Source: an uncultured Bifidobacteriaceae bacterium
GTDB taxonomy: Bacteria > Actinomycetota > Actinomycetes > Actinomycetales > Bifidobacteriaceae
Assembly: GCA_946891915.1 (NCBI GenBank)
Contig: CAMPNN010000001.1
Coordinates: 71,730 to 135,729 of the forward strand
DNA length: 64,000 nt
Direction: 5' to 3'
The notes below the pieces were generated by a model. It saw only the letters and a list, made by a program, of their open reading frames with translations, had not been told where the DNA came from and did no database searches. This document shows, piece after piece, positions 45,348-57,957 of the stretch. The translations under genes and the position numbers were made by a program. Within the stretch, counting starts at the first letter, position 1. Every line of letters starts with the position of its first letter.

Positions 45348-46748
45348 TTATTTGGCGCAAGAAACTGTCTGCCGGGCATAAACAGTATCCGGTTGCCAAG
45401 ACGTGACATCTGCAGCTTCCTGCTCGCCCGTAATAATATTTTTGACTTCATCGTGAGAAGACTCAGATTCAGTGCTGTCAGCCGGGAACCATACGTAAGG
45501 AATACCAAGCTTATCTGCATACTTGATTTGCTTTCCAAGTTTTGCTGCGGTTGGTGAAACGTCAGCTGCAATACCGCGTTCGCGAAGCTTTCTAGCAATT
45601 TCGTTGCATGCAGGACGATCTTCCTCGTTCCATACAGCAACCATCACGGCAGCAGGAGAAACTCTAGAAACTGTAGCGCCTGCAGTGTGAAGCATATAAG
45701 AAAGTAATCGAGACATGCCAATAGACAAACCTACGCCTGGATACTTCTTCTTACCTTGCGAAACAAGATTATCGTAGCGTCCTCCAGAACAGATAGAGCC
45801 TAATGACGCTGCATTATCAAGGAAAGTTTCGTAAACTGAGCCAGTGTAATAATCAAGTCCACGAGCAATCTTCAAATCAGCAACCACGGCACCTGGTCGA
45901 ATGCGCGCTGCTTCGTCAACAATCATCGCAAGTGTTTCAACACCTTGCGAAGCTAAAGCATACGATTCGTTATTCTCGCTGCGCGAAATATTGTGCTTAT
46001 CGCATAATTCGTCGAAACGCAACTTTAACTCTTCGCCTGTTTCAGCAGTAAGCTCGGCCAACTCTAGGCAGGCTGCAGCTTGAGAATCCGTAGCGCCGCA
46101 CTCTTTTACCAAAAGCTTAGCTACTTCTTCAGCGCCGATTTTATCAAGCTTATCGATTTCTCGAAGTACACCTTCAATATCAGTTAAACCAATACCGCGG
46201 TAAAAACCTTCGGAAAGCTTACGATTATTAGCATGTACAGTAGCTTTAGGCAGGCCAAACTTGCGTAAACGTTCAAGAGCCTCAACCATAACTAACGGTA
46301 ACTCAACCTCGTAGTGAGATGGTAATTCTCCGTTTCCAACAACATCAATATCTGCTTGAACAAACTCGCGGAATCGACCTTCCTGTGGACGCTCACCTCT
46401 CCATACTTTCTGCATTTGCCAGCGTTTGAATGGGAATGCCAAATCGCCAGTGTGCTCAACTACGTAGCGGCTAAGCGGAACAGTTAAATCAAAGTGCAAG
46501 CCAATTCGTTCTTCAACTGGAGTGTCAGATTCTTGACCAACTTCTTGTAAGCGCGATAATAAATAAATTTCTTTACTGGTTTCACCCTTTTTTAACAAGC
46601 TTGAACCTTGCTCAACTGCGCGAGTTTCAATGCCTATAAAACCATTTAGTTCAAAGACCTCTCGTAGTGTGTCAATTACTTGCTGTTCTACAGCGCGTTC
46701 ACTAGGAAGCCATTCAGGGAAACCTGATATTGATGAGCCTTGTACCAT
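45348..46748 (-). CDS. hisS: Histidyl-tRNA synthetase
   Basis: A 466-residue class II synthetase. Motif 2 is VWRGERPQEGRFREFVQADI, the histidine-specific loop is ARGLDYYTGSVYE, motif 3 includes SIGMSRLLSYML, and the anticodon-binding domain has PAAVMVAVWNEEDRPACNEI. ATG 46748 has a weak ribosome site; GTG 46754 is possible. It is divergent from the DUF349 gene and leads into aspS, the common hisS-aspS order. Confidence 0.96.
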   Translation of the reverse strand: MVQGSSISGFPEWLPSERAVEQQVIDTLREVFELNGFIGIETRAVEQGSSLLKKGETSKEIYLLSRLQEVGQESDTPVEERIGLHFDLTVPLSRYVVEHTGDLAFPFKRWQMQKVWRGERPQEGRFREFVQADIDVVGNGELPSHYEVELPLVMVEALERLRKFGLPKATVHANNRKLSEGFYRGIGLTDIEGVLREIDKLDKIGAEEVAKLLVKECGATDSQAAACLELAELTAETGEELKLRFDELCDKHNISRSENNESYALASQGVETLAMIVDEAARIRPGAVVADLKIARGLDYYTGSVYETFLDNAASLGSICSGGRYDNLVSQGKKKYPGVGLSIGMSRLLSYMLHTAGATVSRVSPAAVMVAVWNEEDRPACNEIARKLRERGIAADVSPTAAKLGKQIKYADKLGIPYVWFPADSTESESSHDEVKNIITGEQEAADVTSWQPDTVYARQTVSCAK

Positions 46749-46843
46749 GTCCACTATAATAGGTGGTGTTGCGGAAAATCATGGCTTACCGTCATACTTA
46801 TTCGTGACACTGTTATTATGCATTTGCTGTAAGGAGTCGTCCC

Positions 46844-48214
46844 GTGACCGAACAGACTAAACCTGAAGAAACTACTCAATCCACTGCTAAGCCAAAGCCA
46901 CATGTGCCATCGCCAGCCAGCTTCGCTCATAAGGCTCGCGTTGTTGCTCAAGCACCAACTATTTCCTATAGCGAGGAAGATATTAAAGCTGCACAAGCCT
47001 TTGGACGCGTTGATGAAAACGGCACCGTTTATGTTACTGAAAACGGTGTTGAACGTGAGGTCGGTCAGTATTCCACTGGCACTCCAGAAGAGGCTTTGAC
47101 TTTCTACATTCACCGTTATCTTGATTTGAAGATTAAGCTCGATTTGTTTGCTAAGCGTTTGGAATCTTCTAACGTTAAGGTAAAAGAGATTGACGAAACG
47201 CTTAACACTTTGCAGTCTGAATTAGAAAATCCTGCAGCCGTTGGTGATATTGCTGCCCTACGCGCTCGACACGCCGAGTTGAAGGCAAAAGGCGACGAGA
47301 AAAAGGAAGCAATTGCAAAATCTCGTAAAGAAGCTCTTGAAAAAGCTTTGAAGGAACGCGCAGACATAGTAGAACGCGCTGAAGCGTTAGTTGCTCAAAT
47401 GACTGAATCCACAAACTGGCGTGAATTGAACGATAAGTTGCGCGCTCTATTTGACGAATGGCAGGAGCATCAGCGTACCACTATTCACTTAAACAAGGCT
47501 GACGCTGACGCATTGTGGCAGCGTTTCTCCAAGGCTCGTTCGGCATTCACCCAGGCTCGTAATTCTTGGGTTAAGGAACGTGAGCATGTTCGCAATAATG
47601 CTAAGCAGCTTAAGGAAGCCATTATTGCTGAAGCTGAAGCTTTGAAGGATTCTAAGGATTGGCGTGAAACTTCTATGAAGTTCAACGCTTTGATGGATCG
47701 TTGGAAGAAAGCTGGTAATGCCGGCCGTCAGCATGATGATGCTTTGTGGACTAAGTTCCGTGAAGCTGCTGATGCTTTCTACCATGCTCGTCAAGCTGAT
47801 CGCGAGAAGATGAATGCTGGTGAGCATGAGAATCTCGCTAAGAAGGAAGCTTTGCTTGAAAAGGCAGAAGCATTGTTGCCAGTAGAAAATGAAGAAGCAG
47901 CTAAGAATGCTCGTAAGGCTTTGGCTAAAATCCAAGAAGAATGGGATGCTATTGGTTACGTTCCTCGCGAGGATATGCGTCGTATTGAGGCTCGCTTAAA
48001 CGACGTTGATAAGAAGATTAAGGCTGTTGAGGAAGCTGCTTGGAGGGATGCTGATCCTGAAGCTAACGCTCGTAAGTCCAGCTTCGCTTTGCAATTGGAA
48101 GCTCAGCTTGAAGAGCTTAGCGCCGCTATTGCTAAGGAAACTGATAAGAAGCGCAAAGCTAAGTTAGAAGCTGAAAAGGCTACTAAAGAGCAGTGGCTTA
48201 ACGCTATTAAGTAG
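46844..48214 (+). CDS. DUF349 repeat protein
   Basis: A 456-residue, highly charged, largely helical protein with several DUF349 repeats of the form W-x-L-x3-W-x2-A-x10-D-x-LW-x2-F-x2-A (for example FNALMDRWKKAGNAGRQHDD, and LWTKFREAADAFYHARQADR). Coiled-coil prediction would be strong over residues 100-450. The function of the family is not established. The start is GTG 46844 after AAGGAG. It is divergent from hisS and has a terminator at 48249. Confidence 0.92.
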   Translation: MTEQTKPEETTQSTAKPKPHVPSPASFAHKARVVAQAPTISYSEEDIKAAQAFGRVDENGTVYVTENGVEREVGQYSTGTPEEALTFYIHRYLDLKIKLDLFAKRLESSNVKVKEIDETLNTLQSELENPAAVGDIAALRARHAELKAKGDEKKEAIAKSRKEALEKALKERADIVERAEALVAQMTESTNWRELNDKLRALFDEWQEHQRTTIHLNKADADALWQRFSKARSAFTQARNSWVKEREHVRNNAKQLKEAIIAEAEALKDSKDWRETSMKFNALMDRWKKAGNAGRQHDDALWTKFREAADAFYHARQADREKMNAGEHENLAKKEALLEKAEALLPVENEEAAKNARKALAKIQEEWDAIGYVPREDMRRIEARLNDVDKKIKAVEEAAWRDADPEANARKSSFALQLEAQLEELSAAIAKETDKKRKAKLEAEKATKEQWLNAIK

Positions 48215-48248
48215 TTTGCTTTATATCTAAAAAGTTTATATAGAACAA

Positions 48249-48290
48249 AAGTAGGGGTTACCTGAATAAGGCAGCCCCTACTTATTTTTC
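48249..48290. terminator. Bidirectional terminator between the DUF349 gene and mrp
   Basis: AAGTAGGGG (48249-48257) pairs with CCCCTACTT (48275-48283), followed by ATTTTT on the plus strand and TTTTG on the minus strand. Confidence 0.85.
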
Positions 48291-48340
48291 CTACTTATTT
48301 TTTAGTTACACTTATTTAGATTAAGTCAAGATTTATTTTT

Positions 48341-49468
48341 TTAAGAATTTTCCATTAAGGATTTAGCAAGTTTCACAAAAGTGTGAGCTAATTGAGAATC
48401 TGCTAATTTCCCTTCTTCGTTTAGTACTGCAGGACGGCCTGCTTCACCAATTTCGCGAATAGATGGATTCAATGGAAGTTGAGCCAAAAGAGGGACATTC
48501 GTATTAAGAGCGTTGCAAAGCTGCTCGCTTACTCGCTTTCCTCCTCCGGATCCGAATATTTCTAAGCGTTCGCCATTGTTTTCAAACCAGCTCATGTTCT
48601 CAACTACTCCGCGCACGCTTACGGGAATTTGTAAAGCCATAAGTCCTGCCCTAACAGCTACGTCCGATGCGCTAGGTTGAGGTGTTGTAACTACAACAAG
48701 CTCAACGTTAGGCAAAGATTGCGCAACAGCTAAAGCCATATCTCCTGTGCCTGGAGCTAAATCAAGCAGCAAAACGTCGGGATTTCCCCACCAAACGTCC
48801 GAAAGAAACTGCTCTAAAGAGCGCTGTAAGCGCGGCCCTCTCCACAAAATTGCGCGGTCTGTTCCAGCAAACATGCCGATTGAAATAAGCTTCACTCCCC
48901 AGGCTACGACGGGCATAAGCATTCCGTTTAAGTTAGTAGGCTGAGAATTTACTCCAAACATGCGCGGTAAAGAAAAACCGTATACGTCCGCATCAATAGC
49001 TGCGGTGTCGTAACCTAAAGCTGCAAAAGTTGCAGCCAAATTAGCAGTTATAGAAGATTTCCCAACGCCGCCTTTTCCTGATGCGATAGCAAAAATGCGT
49101 GTGCGTGTTCCAGCTTTGTTAAAAGGATTTTCTCTGCGCTCTGCTTTTAAGTCTGCTACTAGCTTTTCTAGCTTGTCTTTGCTCATAGCTGTAGCAGTAA
49201 CATGAGGAATAAGTGTTGCTTGAGGATATTTAGATACAGCTTCTTGAACGCGTCCTGTAATAATTTCCGCCAATGGACAATTTGGCACAGTCAGCTCAAG
49301 ATTAATTTCTACGTCATAAGCTGGTTTAGTTGCGTCTATGGCTACAGGTTTTTCTTTAACGTGTACGCCAGTTACCATATTTAATTCGGTAACTGAGCGT
49401 CCTAATTCTGGATCAATAACGCTACCCAGCAAATCGTAAACTTGTGTTTCGAGTTCGCTTGTGCTCAT
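48341..49468 (-). CDS. mrp: Mrp/ApbC family P-loop ATPase
   Basis: A 375-residue protein with an N-terminal MIP18/DUF59 domain (VIDPELGRSVTELNMV) and a deviant Walker A ATPase (ASGKGGVGKSSITANLAATF), plus LLDLAPGTGDMALAVAQSLP and PQPSASDVAVRAGLMA. Mrp proteins carry and deliver iron-sulfur clusters. The usual C-terminal CxxC is not visible, so cluster binding here is uncertain. It ends 60 bp from the bidirectional terminator, and its start lies 3 bp after the ligA stop, so it follows ligA in one unit. Confidence 0.92.
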   Translation of the reverse strand: MSTSELETQVYDLLGSVIDPELGRSVTELNMVTGVHVKEKPVAIDATKPAYDVEINLELTVPNCPLAEIITGRVQEAVSKYPQATLIPHVTATAMSKDKLEKLVADLKAERRENPFNKAGTRTRIFAIASGKGGVGKSSITANLAATFAALGYDTAAIDADVYGFSLPRMFGVNSQPTNLNGMLMPVVAWGVKLISIGMFAGTDRAILWRGPRLQRSLEQFLSDVWWGNPDVLLLDLAPGTGDMALAVAQSLPNVELVVVTTPQPSASDVAVRAGLMALQIPVSVRGVVENMSWFENNGERLEIFGSGGGKRVSEQLCNALNTNVPLLAQLPLNPSIREIGEAGRPAVLNEEGKLADSQLAHTFVKLAKSLMENS

Positions 49469-49471
49469 GCG

Positions 49472-52405
<2,934 letters not shown>

Positions 52406-52463
52406 TTATTTTATAAACATCCCGTATAAATATTATGGCCGCTTACGTATTTTTCTCACACTA

Positions 52464-55400
52464 TTACGCATTTAGTGAACGTAAAAATTGCGATTGCACT
52501 GCGCCTTCTACATATTCGTTGGACGACATTCGAATATGTGCAACGCACAGCGTTCTTGCAATTACAAACATTCCGTTATCAACCGTGAGTTTAGCAGCCT
52601 TGCCAATAATATGATTCGCTTCAATATTTGGCCAAACTGGAATGTCTTCATCTCTGAAACACTGTTTTACTTCATCCATGCTAGTTGGAGCTTTATAGCA
52701 CTGTGATCTCATGCGCGATAACAGCTCTTCAAGTTCCATTCTAAGCGGTTCAATTCTTTCAGGTGCTAAATAATCTGCCATTCGGTATGCGCTCGCTGCC
52801 AGCATAAACCTATCTTGCATCCACGCTGCGTAAGCTAATCTGTAGTACGCAAATGCTGCATCGTCCTTGTCAAAAGATACTCGCAAAGCGTTTAAGCAAG
52901 CTGCAATAACAGACTGCCAATCTTCTTGTTGTGACAATGCTGCTGCTAATCGTAAATGAGATAATGCGTATGTTGGAGCATACGAGACCATCATGTTTAA
53001 GTGCTTTATAGCAGCATCATTTTGGTGTAACTGTGAAAGTAAGTCAGCTAATTCCATATGTGAGTAGAATAATCCGTCTGGAATAAGTAGAGTATGCTCT
53101 TCAGGTGTTGCAAATATGCGATTGTATACTACTCTTTCAGCGTAGGAATTGAAGTATCTTGGCACAGTGTTTTCTACAGTAAACATTGAATCGAAGTGAG
53201 CAATATTTTTCTCATATTCTTCAATTCCCTGCTTAATATCTCCTTCCATAAGCTGCTCATGAGCTTTAATTCGCATGGATCTTATATCCTGCGATGCTGT
53301 GAAAGAAAGCTCTGGTATTGGAGTTTCATCGATGAGTGCGCGTGTTACATTGTTTGATTGAGCGCTAAGCTCGGGATCTCCAATATGCTCAATAATATTC
53401 ATGGCTTCCCTTGCTTTTTCAGCTGTTGTTTGAATTGGCTGAGCGGCAATATGATGGAAGTCTGTAACAGCTTGCTGAAGCAAATCTTCTCTCTGAATAG
53501 AAAGACCTTGTGAATGTTGAGTACCAAGTATTTCTTCCTGATCCTCATCGAATAATATGTCGGAAAATTCTGGTTCTTCTTGTGCTCCGCGAGGTGCAAA
53601 ACATGTATCATGCATGTCGAACGATGCTTCGATTGTGTCTAAAGATCCTCCTTTGCGCATGTTCATAGTTGCGTTAAAACGCTTATATAGTTCTACTGGA
53701 TTTTGTAAACCGTATTTGCGAATATATTTTACGAATTCTTCTCTTTTGAACGTCACTGTCATAAGCGCTCTAACTTCAGGAGGTTCGCTAAAAGCTGCTA
53801 AGGGATTTATAGTATTTTCGTTATTTTCGTTATTATTTTTACTTGCGTTACTTTCGATGCTTGCGTTACTTTCGCCGTTATTACTACTGCTTTTATTAGT
53901 TGATTCTTCAGATTCGTTATGACGCTCACCTTTTACAGAGCTTTCAAAATCGTCTGAGTGAGCATCTAACAAAGATTGTGCTGCTTCAACAACGTTAGAA
54001 AATGGTAAATTTTGCAAATCTTGAAGCTGAGAAGGATCTCCATGAATGTCACCATCCTTTGGATCTCCCTTCGCAGGAGTTGCGTCACTGTCCATGTTGT
54101 TAAGTGCTCTAAGAGTGCGGCTTAGCAAAGTATTAATAGCATTATCTTGTGCTGCAACCATTTCTTCCAAGCCGATTGAATCAAGACGAATAGAAACACT
54201 CTGTATTTTTTCACTCGCACCGAAAGCGAGCGTTGCAAGCATAATTCCAATGCGCAAATTGTAGTTTGTTGCAATAAACGATTTTTCAGTATCACTATAC
54301 TTATGCCACGCATTTTCAAAAGTATCATATTTGTATGCTGGCATAAGTGAAGATCCCGTAGCAGTAAAAGCTAACGCCACTTTTCCATCGTTAAGGTTAG
54401 AGCGAAAATCAGCATCAAAACGGAACGGTAAATACAAACTACGAATAAGCTCAGATAGCGACTGGCGGTACAACCATTCTCCAGCCTCGGTTTGCTTCAA
54501 ATATGAAGAAGACTGCTGGCGTTTGCGTGCCTTACGCCACAAGTGCATTAGAGGACGAATATTATCGTCCTCTAATGGGTTACCAAAAGATTGCATACCA
54601 GAAGATTCACTAGCAATAAAAGCAGGATCTTCAATAATCGCATTATCAAGAGCAGCTATGCGCTCGCAAGTAATAGTATTTTCTAAGCTTTTTCCGCCCT
54701 GTGAAGCGTTAGATTGTATGCACTGGTAGATTGCTTGCAAACGATTTAATGCTCCTTCAATGCGCAAAACTTTAAGTGCTGCGGAAGGCTCTAAGGAGTC
54801 ATCCCAAATCAAGTAGTGTGCAGAAGTTCGCTGTGCCTCTTCCAAATGTAGTCTTTCTGCACCGTGAACTGCCTCCAAGCTTTGAGTTGGCTCTAGTGCT
54901 CCAACGTCACGCATTACGCGCTCATAGTAGCTTTCTAATCCGGATACAAGCAGATTTTCCTCGCGTACACGTTTAATGTCCTTGACGCTTCTTCTGATTG
55001 CTCCTAAAGGAGCTTCTGTGTATAGACGATGCAATACGTGAGAATATCCAAATCCAATTAGCGCCTGGTGCAAATCTGGTATGAAAAATGTTGCGAAAAA
55101 TGCTGTGGCAACAGCATCAGCGTAGGAAAGATTGCATCGCAAGGAATCTGTCAATGCTACGCGCGTATTTTCAATCGTATACTTTTTGCGCTTACCATTG
55201 TTGTAGCAAAGCCAAGAAGAAACTTGATGCAACCCATCTTCTAAAGATAGTTGTGCAACAATATCTCCATAAATAATTGGTATATTTTTAGAGTTTTGAT
55301 TATTAGAAGATTGTGCATGCTTATATTTACGTTTTTTACAGCGCAATTTTCTCAATAATTGGCAGCATTTTTTAGAAATATTATCTGACTGCGTATTTGC

Positions 55401-55796
55401 GTTAGAACCGTAAAATCTCACATTGTTGTGCAAGTCAAAAGATCCTTGCTCAATGAATGACAGCTGTGGTAGTCGTTCAGCAGCTTCTGCAGGAGTTATT
55501 TTATCACCTGTGTAAATTCTCCCAACTTCGTCTGCAATAGCAAGCTGACGGAAATATTTTCCGCCTTCTTTGCATAATCCAAGTGCAATTCCAAATTTTT
55601 TACCTGGAATCTTAAACCAAGCTAATTGCGTGTGTGAAGGTAACCCCGGAAAATCATCGAAAATGTGATGTTTTGAGAATTTTGGGATAGACGTAACTTC
55701 TCCCTGCTCCCATAATGAAGTAATGGCATCTACTACTATTGACGTACTATCTTCCGCGGAAGATGCATATTCGGTAGATTGCACGTCGTCAGTCAT
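52464..55796 (-). CDS. Large TPR-like protein of unknown function
   Basis: A protein of about 1110 residues with no signal peptide or membrane segment. The C-terminal third has tetratricopeptide-like helices (LLSQLHQNDAAIKHLNMMVS; ALSHLRLAAALSQQEDWQSV; AFAYYRLAYAAWMQDRFMLA). The N-terminal part (IPGKKFGIALGLCKEGGKYF) and the middle resemble nothing I can name; a low-complexity Ser/Asn/Glu tract lies near residue 640. I do not recognise a function; TPRs suggest a scaffold. ATG 55796 is chosen over 55805 because of GGGG upstream. Confidence 0.7.
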   Translation of the reverse strand: MTDDVQSTEYASSAEDSTSIVVDAITSLWEQGEVTSIPKFSKHHIFDDFPGLPSHTQLAWFKIPGKKFGIALGLCKEGGKYFRQLAIADEVGRIYTGDKITPAEAAERLPQLSFIEQGSFDLHNNVRFYGSNANTQSDNISKKCCQLLRKLRCKKRKYKHAQSSNNQNSKNIPIIYGDIVAQLSLEDGLHQVSSWLCYNNGKRKKYTIENTRVALTDSLRCNLSYADAVATAFFATFFIPDLHQALIGFGYSHVLHRLYTEAPLGAIRRSVKDIKRVREENLLVSGLESYYERVMRDVGALEPTQSLEAVHGAERLHLEEAQRTSAHYLIWDDSLEPSAALKVLRIEGALNRLQAIYQCIQSNASQGGKSLENTITCERIAALDNAIIEDPAFIASESSGMQSFGNPLEDDNIRPLMHLWRKARKRQQSSSYLKQTEAGEWLYRQSLSELIRSLYLPFRFDADFRSNLNDGKVALAFTATGSSLMPAYKYDTFENAWHKYSDTEKSFIATNYNLRIGIMLATLAFGASEKIQSVSIRLDSIGLEEMVAAQDNAINTLLSRTLRALNNMDSDATPAKGDPKDGDIHGDPSQLQDLQNLPFSNVVEAAQSLLDAHSDDFESSVKGERHNESEESTNKSSSNNGESNASIESNASKNNNENNENTINPLAAFSEPPEVRALMTVTFKREEFVKYIRKYGLQNPVELYKRFNATMNMRKGGSLDTIEASFDMHDTCFAPRGAQEEPEFSDILFDEDQEEILGTQHSQGLSIQREDLLQQAVTDFHHIAAQPIQTTAEKAREAMNIIEHIGDPELSAQSNNVTRALIDETPIPELSFTASQDIRSMRIKAHEQLMEGDIKQGIEEYEKNIAHFDSMFTVENTVPRYFNSYAERVVYNRIFATPEEHTLLIPDGLFYSHMELADLLSQLHQNDAAIKHLNMMVSYAPTYALSHLRLAAALSQQEDWQSVIAACLNALRVSFDKDDAAFAYYRLAYAAWMQDRFMLAASAYRMADYLAPERIEPLRMELEELLSRMRSQCYKAPTSMDEVKQCFRDEDIPVWPNIEANHIIGKAAKLTVDNGMFVIARTLCVAHIRMSSNEYVEGAVQSQFLRSLNA

Positions 55797-55927
55797 AATC
55801 CCCATTCTTTCAATTCGATACCATTTACGTATACTGCGCGGAAGCGTTAGGCTTTAAGTTTTAAGTTTTAGTGCTTCAGTTTTAAGCATAACTTTTACAC
55901 GTTATTTGCGCTCTTAACATTATATAA

Positions 55928-55959
55928 AGTATATAAGCAGTATATAAGCAGTATATAGG
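55928..55959. repeat. 11-bp tandem units (agtatataagc)
   Basis: Two identical units at 55928-55938 and 55939-55949, and a partial third at 55950. They lie in the 329-bp gap between the TPR gene and a tRNA-Gly gene, with A+T-rich short repeats (ttttaag) at 55856-55885 as the only other structure in the gap. Confidence 0.85.
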
Positions 55960-56125
55960 AAAAGTTTGTTTGACACATAAACGTTTCAAAATTTGGGTTA
56001 TTTTGGGTTATTTCCCAAAGTTTGGTAGTCAGTATGAAAATAAATTGGAAAGTAGAAATATGAATTGTGCAAACATGACTTAGAAAAGTTGGAAACACAA
56101 TTTTAAGAAATAAAATAGTCAAAAA

Positions 56126-56201
56126 TGGAGCGGACAACGGGACTCGAACCCGCGGTCTCAACCTTGGCAAGGTTGCGCTTTACCAACTAAGCTATGTCCG
56201 C
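56126..56201 (-). tRNA. tRNA-Gly(GCC), CCA encoded
   Basis: On the minus strand the acceptor GCGGACA pairs with TGTCCGC, the anticodon loop TTGCCAA gives GCC, and the T-loop is GGTTCGAGTCC. The discriminator is T and the 3' end CCA is encoded. The body is identical to the second copy at 63465. Confidence 0.97.
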
Positions 56202-56254
56202 AAAACAAGTAGTTATAATAGTCAATTTTTTGCTTGAACGCAAGTCGGAATGTC

Positions 56255-56294
56255 GTAAGCCTTGCAATAACTTGATCGTACTTGCAAGGCTTAC
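56255..56294 (-). terminator. Strong hairpin after thiG
   Basis: A 13-bp perfect stem GTAAGCCTTGCAA (56255-56267) with TTGCAAGGCTTAC (56282-56294). It lies between the thiG stop and the tRNA. The U-tract is poor on the minus strand, yet position and stem strength suit the end of the TPP operon. Confidence 0.7.
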
Positions 56295-56328
56295 TTTGTT
56301 TCAGATTTTTTAGCGTTTTAGTCAGGCT

Positions 56329-57096
56329 TTACTTGCTTTCGTCGTCACGCTTTGGAGAAGATGGCGTTGCAGCCTTTTCAAGGACTCGACCAGGGCCTGC
56401 AAGATAAGCTGCGCGGCCTGCTTCAATACCAAGCTTAAAAGCTTTGGCCATAAGCACAATATCTTTTGCGGTAGCAACGCCAGTGTTTGCCATTACTGCA
56501 GCAGCACCCATTTCCATAGCTTCAGCAGCCTGGCTTGGTACTCCAATGCCGGCGTCTACAATAACAGGAAGATCAATCTCATCAATAATAAGCTGAATGA
56601 ACTTCTTAGTTTCCAAACCCTTATTTGAACCGATCAAAGATCCAAGAGGCATAATTGCTGCGGCGCCTGCGTCGCGCATGGCTTTAGCAAAGTACAAATC
56701 TGGGTACATGTAAGGCAAAACAGTAAAGCCTTCGTCAGCCAAAATTTTCGTTGCCTGCAAAGTGGCCTCATTGTTTGGAAGCAAATATTTGCGGTCAGGG
56801 ATAATCTCAAGCTTAATGAAGTTGCCGCAACCCATTTCGCGAGCAATATGAGCCGTATTCACTGCTTCTTCAACATTTACGCAGCCGCTAGTATTTGGCA
56901 AAATAGTAACGCCTTCTGGAATATGCTTCAAAATTCCGGCAGCCTTCTCACTGTAGCGAATTGCTACGGTAATCATTTCCGCCTTAGCGCTATTTACTGC
57001 AGCGTCAATAAGCTCTTCAGAATACTTTCCGGAACCCAAAATGTAGCGAGAAGTAAACTTCTTACCGCCCAATTCCAAATAATCTTCATTCTCCAT
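56329..57096 (-). CDS. thiG: Thiazole synthase
   Basis: A 255-residue TIM-barrel enzyme that builds the thiazole phosphate ring from deoxyxylulose 5-phosphate, ThiS-thiocarboxylate and dehydroglycine. Motifs: [22 protein letters not shown], the KLEIIPD segment with the Schiff-base lysine, [20 protein letters not shown] and [14 protein letters not shown] 57096 follows GGAGG and overlaps the thiF stop by 11 bp; an ATG at 57108 is less likely. Neither ThiH nor ThiO, the usual dehydroglycine sources, is encoded beside it. Confidence 0.96.
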   Translation of the reverse strand: MENEDYLELGGKKFTSRYILGSGKYSEELIDAAVNSAKAEMITVAIRYSEKAAGILKHIPEGVTILPNTSGCVNVEEAVNTAHIAREMGCGNFIKLEIIPDRKYLLPNNEATLQATKILADEGFTVLPYMYPDLYFAKAMRDAGAAAIMPLGSLIGSNKGLETKKFIQLIIDEIDLPVIVDAGIGVPSQAAEAMEMGAAAVMANTGVATAKDIVLMAKAFKLGIEAGRAAYLAGPGRVLEKAATPSSPKRDDESK

Positions 57097-57709
57097 AATT
57101 TCCTCCATTTTTAATCCATTTTAATGCTTCCAAAGCTTCTAAACTGGCAATAATTGAAACGTAAGGCAAATATAAGCCTTCTTCGGGTGAAGACTTAAAA
57201 TCACCTACTAAACACACGTTACCAGCATGTTTAATTTTAATGTTCCTAATATCTCCCAGTCCAGATAATCCAGAAGCGGTAATTACATATTTATTTGGAT
57301 GGTTCATGAAATAATCAAGAACCATAGATTTTGATTCGCGATTGTCAAACGCTTCAATAAACAAGTCGGAACGTTCAACAATCTCATCTAACGATTCTGG
57401 CGTAACTTTTTGAACAAAAGCTTCTACTTCAACATACGGCAAAGTTTCATTTAGGCGCGCCTTAGTTGCATTTACTTTGTGTTGTCCAACTTCGTGCATC
57501 GTATAATTTTGACGGTTCAAATTTGAGTATTCTATAGTGTCAAAATCATAAATGTAGAGTTTTCTTACGCCAGCTCGCGCGAGCATTAAAGCAATGTTCG
57601 AACCTAAACCGCCGCAGCCAAGTATCGATACTGATTGTTTAGAGAACAGATCATTATCTTCTTTTAGCTGACGTTTAAGAACTTTTGCGCGAATGTCGTC
57701 GTTTTCCAT
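57086..57709 (-). CDS. thiF: ThiF-type sulfur-carrier adenylyltransferase
   Basis: A 207-residue E1-like enzyme that adenylates the C-terminus of ThiS. The nucleotide motif is SILGCGGLGSNIALMLARAG, followed by YIYDFDTIEYSNLNRQNYTM. It is shorter than E. coli ThiF and lacks the C-x2-C zinc pairs, as in the compact ThiF type of Firmicutes and others. It lies between thiS (3 bp gap) and thiG (11-bp overlap), which fixes its partners. Confidence 0.92.
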   Translation of the reverse strand: MENDDIRAKVLKRQLKEDNDLFSKQSVSILGCGGLGSNIALMLARAGVRKLYIYDFDTIEYSNLNRQNYTMHEVGQHKVNATKARLNETLPYVEVEAFVQKVTPESLDEIVERSDLFIEAFDNRESKSMVLDYFMNHPNKYVITASGLSGLGDIRNIKIKHAGNVCLVGDFKSSPEEGLYLPYVSIIASLEALEALKWIKNGGNYGE

Positions 57710-57712
57710 GAA

Positions 57713-57910
57713 TCATCCCCCTCCCATAATGCTAAACACTTCAATTTTTGCATTATCTTTAACAATGAAAGTTCCAAAATCGTCGCGTTTGACCAGTTTG
57801 CCATCAACAGATATTGCAACGAAAGTAGTGTCGTAGCCTTCGCGTTTAAGTAGATCAAGCAAAGTTTCACCTTCAACGTACTCAACCATGTCGTGATTCA
57901 GCTTAAGCAT
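57713..57910 (-). CDS. thiS: Sulfur carrier protein ThiS
   Basis: A 65-residue ubiquitin-fold protein ending in the obligatory Gly-Gly (IMGGG), here Gly-Gly-Gly. ThiF adenylates it and a cysteine desulfurase supplies sulfur, giving the thiocarboxylate used by ThiG. ATG 57910 follows AAAGGAGGG; an in-frame ATG at 57925 would include this ribosome site. It starts 48 bp after the allantoinase gene. Confidence 0.92.
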   Translation of the reverse strand: MLKLNHDMVEYVEGETLLDLLKREGYDTTFVAISVDGKLVKRDDFGTFIVKDNAKIEVFSIMGGG

Positions 57911-57957
57911 TATCCCTCCTTTCATATAGCACTATCATACTTTATGACAACTTAGGT

